DNA from: an uncultured Flavobacteriaceae bacterium
GTDB taxonomy: Bacteria; Bacteroidota; Bacteroidia; Flavobacteriales; Flavobacteriaceae
Reading direction: 5' to 3'
DNA: 64,000 nucleotides
Assembly (NCBI GenBank): GCA_947494695.1
Contig: CANLWB010000004.1
Location: 372,001 to 436,000 of the forward strand
Shown: positions 28,692 to 36,816 of the stretch, piece by piece
Layout of the letters: each line of letters begins with the position of its first letter
Numbering within the stretch: position 1 is the stretch's first letter
The notes under the pieces: model-generated
Told to the model about the DNA's origin: nothing
Database searches by the model: none
What the model saw: the letters and a program-made list of their open reading frames with translations, nothing else
Position numbers and translations under genes: made by a program

Positions 28692-30140
28692 ATGAGTGCT
28701 AAAGAATATCAATTGTTTATTGATGGAAGTTGGGTTAATGCAACATCCGGAAACACTGCAGAAATCACTAGCCCTATAGACGAGAGTATTGTTGGTAAAG
28801 TGCAAATGGGAGTTGAAGAAGATGCAAAAATAGCTTTGGAAGCAGCAGATAAAGCACAAAAAGAATGGAAAAAAGTTCCGGCACGTAAACGAGCAGAATT
28901 GATGCGTAAGTTTGCTGCCGAAATTCGAGCTAATAAATCATATTTAGCCGAATTATTAACTAGAGAACAAGGAAAGATAATTTCTTTGGCCGAAATAGAA
29001 GTAGAAGTAACGGCAACTTTTATTGAGTATGCCTGTGATTGGGCGCGTCATATAGAAGGCGATATACTTCCATCGGATAATGAAGGGGAACATATTTATA
29101 TTCACAAAATACCAAGGGGTGTTGTTGTTGCAATTACAGCATGGAACTTCCCACTGGCTTTAGCTGGTAGAAAGATTGGTCCAGCATTAGTTGCAGGAAA
29201 TGCCATTGTTGTAAAACCAACTCAAGAAACACCACTTGCAACCTTAGAACTTGGTTTTATTGCCGAAAAAGTAGGCCTTCCAAAAGGGATATTAAACGTG
29301 GTTACCGGTTCTGGAAGAATCTTAGGTAATGCACTGGTTGAAAATCCTATTACCAAAATGGTTACCATGACTGGAAGTACACCTGCTGGACAGAAAATTT
29401 TCCAAGCGGCAGCACAAAACCTAACACACGTACAATTAGAATTGGGAGGGAAAGCTCCTGCAATTGTATTTGCGGATGCAGATTTAGATCAGGCAGCAGA
29501 AGCGACATTTAATTCTCGTTTTGATAACTGTGGACAAGTATGTACGTGTAACGAGCGTATGTATGTACACGAAGATGTTTACGATGAATTTATGGCTAAA
29601 TTCATGGAACATCTTAAAACTTATAAAGTAGGTAATCCTTTAGATAGAAGTGTATCAATGGGACCTAAAGTAAATGGCTCTGAACTAAAACATATGGAGC
29701 ATCTAGTAGAAGTAAGTGTAAAAGAAGGTGCAACCATTGCTCATGGAGGGAAAAAGCCCGAAGGTGAAGGTTTTGATAAAGGATTTTGGTTCGAACCAAC
29801 AGTATTAACAGGTGTTACACAAGATATGACTATTGTTCATGAGGAATCTTTTGGACCGATATTACCAGTTCTTAAATTTAATGATTTTGATGAGGTAATA
29901 AGTCAGGCCAACGATTGTGAATATGGTTTGGCAGCCATGATCTTTACCAAAGACATGCCAACCATTTTACGTTGTAATGATGAACTCGAGTTTGGTGAGA
30001 TTTATGTAAATCGCGGACACGGAGAGCAACATCAAGGATTCCATAACGGTTATAAACTTTCCGGAAGTGGTGGAGAAGATGGAAAATATGGTTTTGAGCA
30101 GTACCTCGAAAAGAAAACCTTTTACATGAACTATAAGTAG
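28692..30140 (+). CDS. 3,6-anhydro-L-galactose dehydrogenase (ALDH family)
   Basis: 482 residues, cytoplasmic, full-length aldehyde dehydrogenase: AWNFPLALAGRKIGPALVAG (cofactor loop), TGSTPAGQKIF, general-base Glu in LELGGKAPAIV, catalytic C284 in CGQVCTCNERMYV, and EESFGPILPV. The protein resembles AldA-type lactaldehyde dehydrogenases, the group that contains anhydrogalactose dehydrogenases. It would oxidise 3,6-anhydro-L-galactose to 3,6-anhydro-L-galactonate with NAD(P)+. Lying between GH117 and the cycloisomerase supports this over a general ALDH role. Confidence 0.88.
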   Translation: MSAKEYQLFIDGSWVNATSGNTAEITSPIDESIVGKVQMGVEEDAKIALEAADKAQKEWKKVPARKRAELMRKFAAEIRANKSYLAELLTREQGKIISLAEIEVEVTATFIEYACDWARHIEGDILPSDNEGEHIYIHKIPRGVVVAITAWNFPLALAGRKIGPALVAGNAIVVKPTQETPLATLELGFIAEKVGLPKGILNVVTGSGRILGNALVENPITKMVTMTGSTPAGQKIFQAAAQNLTHVQLELGGKAPAIVFADADLDQAAEATFNSRFDNCGQVCTCNERMYVHEDVYDEFMAKFMEHLKTYKVGNPLDRSVSMGPKVNGSELKHMEHLVEVSVKEGATIAHGGKKPEGEGFDKGFWFEPTVLTGVTQDMTIVHEESFGPILPVLKFNDFDEVISQANDCEYGLAAMIFTKDMPTILRCNDELEFGEIYVNRGHGEQHQGFHNGYKLSGSGGEDGKYGFEQYLEKKTFYMNYK

Positions 30141-30149
30141 ACTTACTTT

Positions 30150-31241
30150 ATGAATAGTCAAATTAAAGACATAGAAATTCAATTATTTGAGGTTCCATTA
30201 CCAGAAGTACTTTCAGATGCCAAACATGGAGACCATTATCATTTTGAATTAGTTACGGCAACCATTACGTTAAACGATGGAAGTCAAGGAACCGGATATA
30301 CGTATACCGGTGGTAAAGGAGGCCGTGCGATCGTGGCTATGCTAGAGCACGATTTTAAGGAGGTGCTCATAGGTAAAGACGGAACCGATATAGACGGCAT
30401 ATACGATTTTCTCGAATGGCATATCCATTATGTGGGAAGAGGTGGGATTGCATCATTTGCCATCTCAACAATTGACATCGCATTGTGGGATATTCGCTGT
30501 AAGAAACTTGGTCAGCCCTTATGGAAAGCAGCAGGAGGCGTCAATAATACGTGTAAAGCGTATTGTGGAGGTATTGATTTGCAGTTTCCTATTCCTAAGT
30601 TATTAGATAATATGACATCTTATTTAAATCGAGGGTTCAATGCCGTAAAGATTAAAATAGGAAGAGAAAATTTAGATGAAGACTTAGAACGGATAAAAGC
30701 CGTAAGAGAGCATGTAGGTCCCGATGTTACATTTATGGTTGATGCCAATTACTCCATGAGTGTTGATAAGGCAATTAAAGCCATTGAAGGGTTTAAGAAG
30801 TATGATATTACCTGGTTTGAAGAACCTATTATTCCAGACGACTATAAACGTTATGGGGAGATCGTAGATCAAACTGGTTTTCCCTTGGCTATGGGAGAGA
30901 ACTTGCATACAATTCATGAATTTGAATATGCTTTTGAACGTTCGAAACTATCTTTTATCCAACCGGATGCCTCTAATTGTGGAGGCGTCACCGGATGGTT
31001 GAGAGTGGCTAAATTAGCTAAAGAACACAATATACCGGTGTGTTCTCACGGAATGCAAGAACTTCATGTTAGTCTGGTTTCCTCTCAAGAAAACTCAGGC
31101 TGGCTAGAAGTACATAGTTTTCCAATAGATGAATATACAACAAGACCGTTAGTGGTAGAAAACTTTAGAGCAGTAGCTCCAGATACTCCAGGAACAGGAG
31201 TGACTTTTAACTGGGAGAAGCTGGCACCACACAAGAAATAA
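30150..31241 (+). CDS. 3,6-anhydro-L-galactonate cycloisomerase (enolase superfamily)
   Basis: 363 residues, cytoplasmic, 9 bp after the dehydrogenase. Mandelate racemase/muconate lactonising domains: base motif KIKIG (about 170), metal ligands in [18 protein letters not shown] and MGENLHT, and a late His in CSHGMQELH. The enzyme opens the anhydro ring of 3,6-anhydro-L-galactonate to give 2-keto-3-deoxy-L-galactonate. Substrate assignment rests on the operon context; the superfamily alone would allow other acid sugars. Confidence 0.88.
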   Translation: MNSQIKDIEIQLFEVPLPEVLSDAKHGDHYHFELVTATITLNDGSQGTGYTYTGGKGGRAIVAMLEHDFKEVLIGKDGTDIDGIYDFLEWHIHYVGRGGIASFAISTIDIALWDIRCKKLGQPLWKAAGGVNNTCKAYCGGIDLQFPIPKLLDNMTSYLNRGFNAVKIKIGRENLDEDLERIKAVREHVGPDVTFMVDANYSMSVDKAIKAIEGFKKYDITWFEEPIIPDDYKRYGEIVDQTGFPLAMGENLHTIHEFEYAFERSKLSFIQPDASNCGGVTGWLRVAKLAKEHNIPVCSHGMQELHVSLVSSQENSGWLEVHSFPIDEYTTRPLVVENFRAVAPDTPGTGVTFNWEKLAPHKK

Positions 31242-31294
31242 TGGTCGTTCGGTAATGTTTAACTTTTAAATAAACCATACATTTAAATTTAGGT

Positions 31295-32344
31295 ATGAAA
31301 ATAGAAAAAACAAATTTTGGTAATATCGGAAATGAGGTTGTTTCCTTATATAGTTTGTCTAACGATAATGGCATGGTGGTTAAAATTACAGACTATGGGG
31401 CAACTATAACAGCTATCCTTACTCCAGATTCGCAGGGGAATTCAAGAGAAATTACCTGTGGTTTTGATAGTATTGATGGTTACTTTTCTGAAGATTATAA
31501 GAATAATGCACCTTATTTTGGAGGAACAGTAGGACGATTTGCTTCAAGAATTCATGATGGTAAGTTTGAATTAGAAGGCACACAACACGCACTTGTTGGA
31601 AATGATAGAGGTAACCATTTACATGGTGGTAGCCAAGGGTTTGATAAGAGAATGTGGAAGGTGTCTGGCTTTAATGGTGATGATGATGTAACGTATTTGG
31701 AATTGACATTGTTTAGTGCAGACGGGGAGGAAAGTTATCCAGGTAATGTTAATGTTACAACCCGTTTTACACTTAATAATGATAACGAATTAATTATTGA
31801 GTATACGGCAGATACCGACAAAGCAACTCCTATTTCATTAACAAATCATTCTTATTTTAACCTGTCAGGCTTTAAGGAAACCATACACAACCATAAAGCA
31901 ACTGTACATGCCGATGCCTTTTTAGAGGGAGATGATAAAGGCGTACCGCAGGGTGGTCGATTAGAGGTTAGTGGAGATCCTTCAGATTTAAGAACTGGAA
32001 AACTTTTTCAAGAAGCCTTGGATCAAATGGAAACCGGTTTTGAGCATTACTATGTTTTCGATAACAATTTTGAATTGAAAAAAGTAGCATCGTTCGAACA
32101 TGCAGAAAGCGGTAGAGCGATGGATATATTGACTACCGAACCAGGAATGTTATTTTATTCAGGCTACTTTACATCAGATGCTTTAAAAAGAGAAAATGGA
32201 GATCAATATGGACGTTATAAAGGATTTTGTTGTGAAACGCATAGATATCCAAACGGGCCAAATCTAAAAGATGCTCCTAAAGCCATTACGCATCCAGGAG
32301 ACCCATATTCAAGTAAAACTATATATAAGTTTTACACACTTTAA
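31295..32344 (+). CDS. galM: Aldose 1-epimerase (galactose mutarotase)
   Basis: 349 residues, no signal peptide. Family signs: TDYGATITAILTPD, GFDSIDGY, GGTVGRFASRI, GNDRGNHLHGG, LTNHSYFNLSG and the late Glu in CCETHRYPNGPN. It interconverts beta- and alpha-D-galactose, feeding the galactose half of agar into the Leloir route. Fifth gene of the agar unit. Confidence 0.92.
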   Translation: MKIEKTNFGNIGNEVVSLYSLSNDNGMVVKITDYGATITAILTPDSQGNSREITCGFDSIDGYFSEDYKNNAPYFGGTVGRFASRIHDGKFELEGTQHALVGNDRGNHLHGGSQGFDKRMWKVSGFNGDDDVTYLELTLFSADGEESYPGNVNVTTRFTLNNDNELIIEYTADTDKATPISLTNHSYFNLSGFKETIHNHKATVHADAFLEGDDKGVPQGGRLEVSGDPSDLRTGKLFQEALDQMETGFEHYYVFDNNFELKKVASFEHAESGRAMDILTTEPGMLFYSGYFTSDALKRENGDQYGRYKGFCCETHRYPNGPNLKDAPKAITHPGDPYSSKTIYKFYTL

Positions 32345-32399
32345 TAACGAAACTAACACGATAAACATAAACTAAATAACTAATTAAAATTTCAATAAT

Positions 32400-33419
32400 A
32401 TGACAATAGGAATAATATTTGCCGTCCTTGCCGGATTAATGTTAGGATTATACGCATTACCCGAGAAGTATACCAAAGGTTATGAATTTGAGAATACCTG
32501 GGGGATGATGTTCTTTATAAACATGCTAATAATACCTGTTGTTGCTGGTTTTTTATTGGTTAATGGATTTCAAGGTATTATTTCAAACATGCCAAGTGAT
32601 GTTTTATGGAAAATGGTTTTGGCCAGTGTACTTTGGGGTGTTGGAGTTATGATGTGGGGAAAAGCCATTAACTATATAGGACTGTCTTTAGGGTTCTCTA
32701 TTTTTATTGGAACGGTAATCCTTGTAGGGTCATTGTTGCCATTTTTAGTAGATGGTCTGCCTTCAATGAATGTGTTTTTAGTCATGCTACTAGGAATTCT
32801 TGTGGTATTAGTAGGTGTGTCCTTTAACGGAAAAGCAGGAATACTTAGACAGGCCGAAGATGATGAAAATAATACAGGTGATGAAGCTTCGAAATCTTCT
32901 TCTATGGTAACGGGAATACTTATTGCCATAATAGGTGGATTATTGGCAACAGGCTTTAGTTATGCCAATGCTTATGGGAGACCATATCTTCATGAAGCCT
33001 GTCAGAATGCCGGGAATCCAGAATGGATCACTGCTGTGATGGTTATGGTGATTATTTACCTCTCTGGAGCCATATTTGTAATCCCATATTTCATCTATCA
33101 GTTAAGCACTAAAAAGTTATGGGGTAAGTTTAGCTCATCGCATACAGGTAAAAACTTGTTTTATACCTTTATTATGGCATTATTAAACTTTGCTGCCTCA
33201 GGAACCTTTGCTTTTGCAGCTTATAAATTAGGATCTTCAGGTAATACTGTTGGTTATGCTATCTTTAATACCGTTTGTGTGGCCGTAGCCATTATTATGG
33301 GAATACTTACCGGTGAATGGAAAAAAACAACATCTAAGCCCCGTAAATTCCTTTATATGGGCTTAGCTACAATGATCATTGGAGTAATCATTATAGCGTC
33401 TGGGAATGCCATTCGCTAA
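32400..33419 (+). CDS. RhaT-family sugar transporter
   Basis: 339 residues with about ten membrane helices. It has the drug/metabolite-transporter-like layout of the L-rhamnose-proton symporter family: LAGLMLGLYALPEKYTKGYE near the start, WGVGVMMWGKAINYIGLSLG, and a cytoplasmic Glu/Asp-rich loop at about 150-167. As last gene of the agar unit it most likely carries a released monosaccharide (3,6-anhydro-L-galactose or galactose) across the inner membrane. The substrate is inferred. It is followed by a strong terminator. Confidence 0.85.
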   Translation: MTIGIIFAVLAGLMLGLYALPEKYTKGYEFENTWGMMFFINMLIIPVVAGFLLVNGFQGIISNMPSDVLWKMVLASVLWGVGVMMWGKAINYIGLSLGFSIFIGTVILVGSLLPFLVDGLPSMNVFLVMLLGILVVLVGVSFNGKAGILRQAEDDENNTGDEASKSSSMVTGILIAIIGGLLATGFSYANAYGRPYLHEACQNAGNPEWITAVMVMVIIYLSGAIFVIPYFIYQLSTKKLWGKFSSSHTGKNLFYTFIMALLNFAASGTFAFAAYKLGSSGNTVGYAIFNTVCVAVAIIMGILTGEWKKTTSKPRKFLYMGLATMIIGVIIIASGNAIR

Positions 33420-33964
33420 TAATTGTATCTGATGTTTCACTTGAATAGCTTGGTTCGAATCTATGCTATGATGTATTAATAGTAGCACCTTTTTATTTAG
33501 AAAACGGATACTATAATATAATATCGTTAGTGCTTTCGAAATTAAAATAACGGGAAACACATGAGAACGTTATGTTTTAAATATTATTATTAAAGGTTTT
33601 TCTCTTTGCTAAACTAGAAAAAGCCATAAAAAGTTCAGATAGGTTAATTGCAACCTATCTGAACTTTTTTTATGTATAACTGGTTATAGTTTTTCAAATA
33701 CACAAGCGCTAAAATTAAAATAGTTTAAAACTCTATATAATACCAAAACTCGAAACATGTGTTTCGGGTTTTAAATTTTATGCTTAATGAGAAAAGTGGC
33801 ATAGGACTTTTTAGAATCAAAAAACAACTTTGAATGCTTATTAAGAACTGCCTAAATTTAAAAGAAAGTATATGGCAAATTACACTGTTAAGAATGTTAA
33901 GTTTTCATTTATTATTAGTTTTTTTTGAATTATTTTAGTCCCATAGAAAAGCACTTCATTACTT
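33420..33964. other. Intergenic: terminator plus second hairpin
   Basis: 545 bp without a gene. Besides the terminator it holds a second stem, AAAACTCGAAAC/GTTTCGGGTTTT (33745-33756 with 33761-33772, one T-G pair), followed by TAAATTTTA. The rest is AT-rich leader for the AraC-type regulator; I see no convincing -7 box. Confidence 0.5.
33628..33671 (+). terminator. Strong terminator of the agar operon
   Basis: AAAAGTTCAGATAGGTT and AACCTATCTGAACTTTT form a perfect 17-bp stem around AATTGC, followed by TTT. One of the cleanest terminators in the window; it marks the end of the GH2-to-transporter unit. Confidence 0.9.
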
Positions 33965-34987
33965 ATGCTAAAGACAATCCAAATAGTAGCCTTATTACAA
34001 GGTGTTTTTTTATTGTTTATTTTGTTTAAGCGGAAGCAGGAATATAAAAAAGTAAATTTCTGGTTGTTTTTAGGATGCATTATATCTGTGATGCTATATG
34101 CGATTGGTGATGACGACTACAATTTATTTGTCGATAATTCCAATTGGTTTCTGTTTCACGATACTTTAATTATTACATTTTTCTTTTTGTTTGTTCGTTA
34201 TTACGAATCGGATGAAAATGAGTTTAACAAGAAGGATTTTTGGTTTTTTACACCATATGTGTTAAAAATACTTTTTCAAACTCTCGATAACTACACTACC
34301 TTAAGAGAAAATACAGGAGCAATAATTGCAAATGAAGTTGTAGAACTGGGGTTTTTAACCATGCTTTTATACGCTATTTACGATATTGTAAAAAAGAAAA
34401 AAGAAAAATGGCTCCTGGCCTTTATTATTCCACTTACTGTCATTTTTATAATAGATGAGTTTACCTATTTGTTATCCAATAGTAACGATTCTCCGTTTTT
34501 TCTGGATAGTTATGGCCTTATACTAGCCTCAGTTTTTCTGTTTTATTATGTTTTATATAAACTCATTATCGCTCCTAAAGATGTACTTCCAAAATCAGAT
34601 GATTCCAAGTATAAAACATCAAACTTAAATACATCTAAAATTGAGGGATATAAAAAAGAGTTTCAGCGGTTAATGAATGAAGAAAAACTCTTTAAAGATA
34701 GTAACATTACTGTTAACGATGTTGCTAGAAGAATGGCAATTCCCAGACAACACCTTTCAGAAGTCCTTAATGTACATTTAAAAACAGGTTTTCAGGATTA
34801 TATTAACAAGAGAAGGGCAGAAGAGTTTGTAGAGTGTTTAAAAAGTAATGCGTATGTAAATTATACCATTATGGGAATAGCAAATGAGGTTGGTTTTAAA
34901 TCTAAATCTTCGTTTAATACAACCTTTAAAAAAGTATATGGTGTAACACCAAGTCAGTATAAAAAAACATTGACGACATCTTCCTGA
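33965..34987 (+). CDS. AraC-family regulator with seven membrane helices
   Basis: 340 residues. Seven hydrophobic helices fill residues 1-205 (first: IQIVALLQGVFLLFILF). A linker at 205-225 precedes an AraC/XylS HTH domain at about 235-335 with VNDVARRMAIPRQHLSEVLN and IMGIANEVGFKSKSSFNTTF plus KVYGVTPSQYKK. The regulator would sense a membrane or periplasmic signal and bind DNA directly from the membrane. It follows the agar operon and is a second candidate for the shared operator. Single-gene unit. Confidence 0.88.
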   Translation: MLKTIQIVALLQGVFLLFILFKRKQEYKKVNFWLFLGCIISVMLYAIGDDDYNLFVDNSNWFLFHDTLIITFFFLFVRYYESDENEFNKKDFWFFTPYVLKILFQTLDNYTTLRENTGAIIANEVVELGFLTMLLYAIYDIVKKKKEKWLLAFIIPLTVIFIIDEFTYLLSNSNDSPFFLDSYGLILASVFLFYYVLYKLIIAPKDVLPKSDDSKYKTSNLNTSKIEGYKKEFQRLMNEEKLFKDSNITVNDVARRMAIPRQHLSEVLNVHLKTGFQDYINKRRAEEFVECLKSNAYVNYTIMGIANEVGFKSKSSFNTTFKKVYGVTPSQYKKTLTTSS

Positions 34988-35033
34988 ATTTTTTTATTTA
35001 AACCACCTTCTTATCATAAAGATCACTTTAAAA

Positions 35034-35055
35034 GTTCTAAATGCGTATTTAGAAC
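35034..35055. repeat. Short perfect inverted repeat
   Basis: GTTCTAAAT/ATTTAGAAC around GCGT, 46 bp after the AraC-type gene. No T-run follows, so a regulator site or weak terminator are equally possible. The surrounding 258-bp gap holds no gene I can support. Confidence 0.4.
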
Positions 35056-35245
35056 CTCTTCTAAATGATTTGTTTATTATGTTTAAATTGCTTGTTTTTA
35101 GAGTGTTATGTTGTATTTGTTATGCAACATGTCTTGAATACGCATCTAGAACCACCTTTGTTTTTCATCATCGTTTTCCAAAGATACATTTGCTTAGAAA
35201 TTAAACGGATTCCTTATAATCTTTTAAGGCATTCGAGTAAAAATT

Positions 35246-36316
35246 TTGCGAATGAATTTCATAAAACTGTTCAATCCACTAAAGCGAAAAATACTCAAAT
35301 CTTTCACCAGTGTTTTTAGAAATAAAACAGATGAAATAGTCCACAATAATGATGATATAAAAAGAATACTTATATGTAGGTCAAATCATAGATTGGGTAA
35401 CTTATTATTACTTTCTCCATTGGTACAGGAATTAGAGTCTACATTTCCATATAGTAAGATAGATTTATTAGTAAATCAATCCTGCGTCAGACAACTTTAT
35501 CTAAACTACAGCAGTATAGATCGAATTCTAGAATTTCCTCAAAAACCTTTTAAGAACCTTATAACTTATATTAGGGTATTTTTACGATTAAAAAGTAGGC
35601 AATACGATTTAGCAATTAATGCTGTTGAAAGTTCATCCTCCGGAAGAATTTTTACCGTTTTCTCCAGCGCCAAATATAAGTTTGTTAAAAATGATACAAG
35701 TGCAAAAGAAACTTTAAACCAGGAAACAAAGCATGTCGCTAAGCAGTCTGTATTATCTCTGAGGTGCTTCCTGAAGAAATGTGATATACAAACGCTTAAT
35801 GATACACCCTATAACCTTGACTTAAAACTTACCAATTCTGAATTAATGAACGGGGGAAACCTTGTATATAACATTGTTCAAAATACGTTTGCTACCATGT
35901 GCCTTTTTACCAATGCCACTGGAGCAAAATGTTATTCAGAAAAGTGGTGGTTGAAATTATATTCACGGTTGCAAATCTCATTTCCTGATGTAAATATTAT
36001 TGAAGTTCTTCCAAAGGAAAAAATTTCCAAAATAGAGTTTAGAGCTCCCACTTTTTATTCTACAGATATTCGTGAGTTAGGTTCATTTATTGCCAATACA
36101 GATATTTTTATAGGAGCAGATAGTGGCGTTATGCATTTGGCAAGTGCATCTTACACACCAACAATTGGTTTATTCTCAATTACCGATATAGAAAAGTACA
36201 AACCCTATAACGAAGGAAGTATCTCTATAAAAACGGAAGGGCAGGAAGTAGATGAGATCATAAACTATGTTACGAGTATGCTTTATCCAAATCTAAATCT
36301 AAATACCTCCTCATGA
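35246..36316 (+). CDS. Glycosyltransferase family 9 (heptosyltransferase-like)
   Basis: 356 residues, no signal peptide. N-terminal domain ICRSNHRLGNLLLLSPLVQE matches the acceptor domain of GT9, and the C-terminal part has FIGADSGVMHLASASYTPTIGLF, the nucleotide-sugar-binding GADSG motif of ADP-heptose:LPS heptosyltransferases. It would add a sugar to LPS core or another surface glycan. It stands next to a broken GT2 gene, so this is probably the remnant of a glycan-synthesis island. ATG at 35252 is an alternative start. Confidence 0.82.
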   Translation: MRMNFIKLFNPLKRKILKSFTSVFRNKTDEIVHNNDDIKRILICRSNHRLGNLLLLSPLVQELESTFPYSKIDLLVNQSCVRQLYLNYSSIDRILEFPQKPFKNLITYIRVFLRLKSRQYDLAINAVESSSSGRIFTVFSSAKYKFVKNDTSAKETLNQETKHVAKQSVLSLRCFLKKCDIQTLNDTPYNLDLKLTNSELMNGGNLVYNIVQNTFATMCLFTNATGAKCYSEKWWLKLYSRLQISFPDVNIIEVLPKEKISKIEFRAPTFYSTDIRELGSFIANTDIFIGADSGVMHLASASYTPTIGLFSITDIEKYKPYNEGSISIKTEGQEVDEIINYVTSMLYPNLNLNTSS

Positions 36317-36420
36317 AACACCCAAATAATATTCAAGCTTTTTTATCAATGTGTTCATCACTGAACCTACATGTCAATTTTTAAATGCGTATGGAGAAAA
36401 CTACTTGAAAATTAACAAAC

Positions 36421-36813
36421 ATGGATACATATTTTGAATTTTTAAAAAAGCATAAGGATACCATGCTATGTTTTGTAAATGATGCTTCTACAGATAATAC
36501 GAAACTGTTATTACAAAACGTAGAAAGCGCTGCTCATCACAATATGAGAATTTTAGAACATAGTAAGAATAGAGGGAAAGTAGCGGCTGTGCTTTCGGGG
36601 AGGCTGTATAGTAATTCTAATATTGGAGATAAAAAAATAGCTTATTTGGATGCAGATTTATCAACATCATTGAATGAATGTTATGTGCTAAGCCTTGATA
36701 TTAATAAACGAACGAAGTTCGCTTTTGGTTCCCGAATTAGGAAGTTAGATTCTTTTATAAAAAGACAGCCTACCTCTATGCAACAGAAAACAATAACGCT
36801 CCAAGAATTTTAA
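36421..36813 (+). pseudogene. Truncated family 2 glycosyltransferase
   Basis: 130 codons with clear GT2 (dolichol-phosphate-mannose-synthase-like) core: CFVNDASTDNT, HSKNRGKVAAVLSG, IAYLDADLSTSLNE, FAFGSRIRKLDSFIKR. The first strand with its PVYNE-type motif is missing (a TGA lies in frame just upstream), and the C-terminal 100 or more residues are replaced by a short unrelated tail ending in LQEF. The nucleotide-sugar site is incomplete, so activity is unlikely. Its stop is 3 bp before the TonB-dependent receptor gene. Confidence 0.75.
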
Positions 36814-36816
36814 ATA

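Noticed and set aside
35065-35319. 84-codon frame overlapping the start of the GT9 gene
   Set aside because: Overlaps a well-supported gene in another frame, and the Cys/Phe/Leu-rich product looks like translated AT-rich non-coding DNA.
35039-36392. AAATGCGTAT at 35039 and 36383 as target-site duplication around the glycosyltransferase island
   Set aside because: A 10-base match in AT-rich DNA over 1.3 kb is weak, the copies do not sit at gene-content borders, and no transposase is present.
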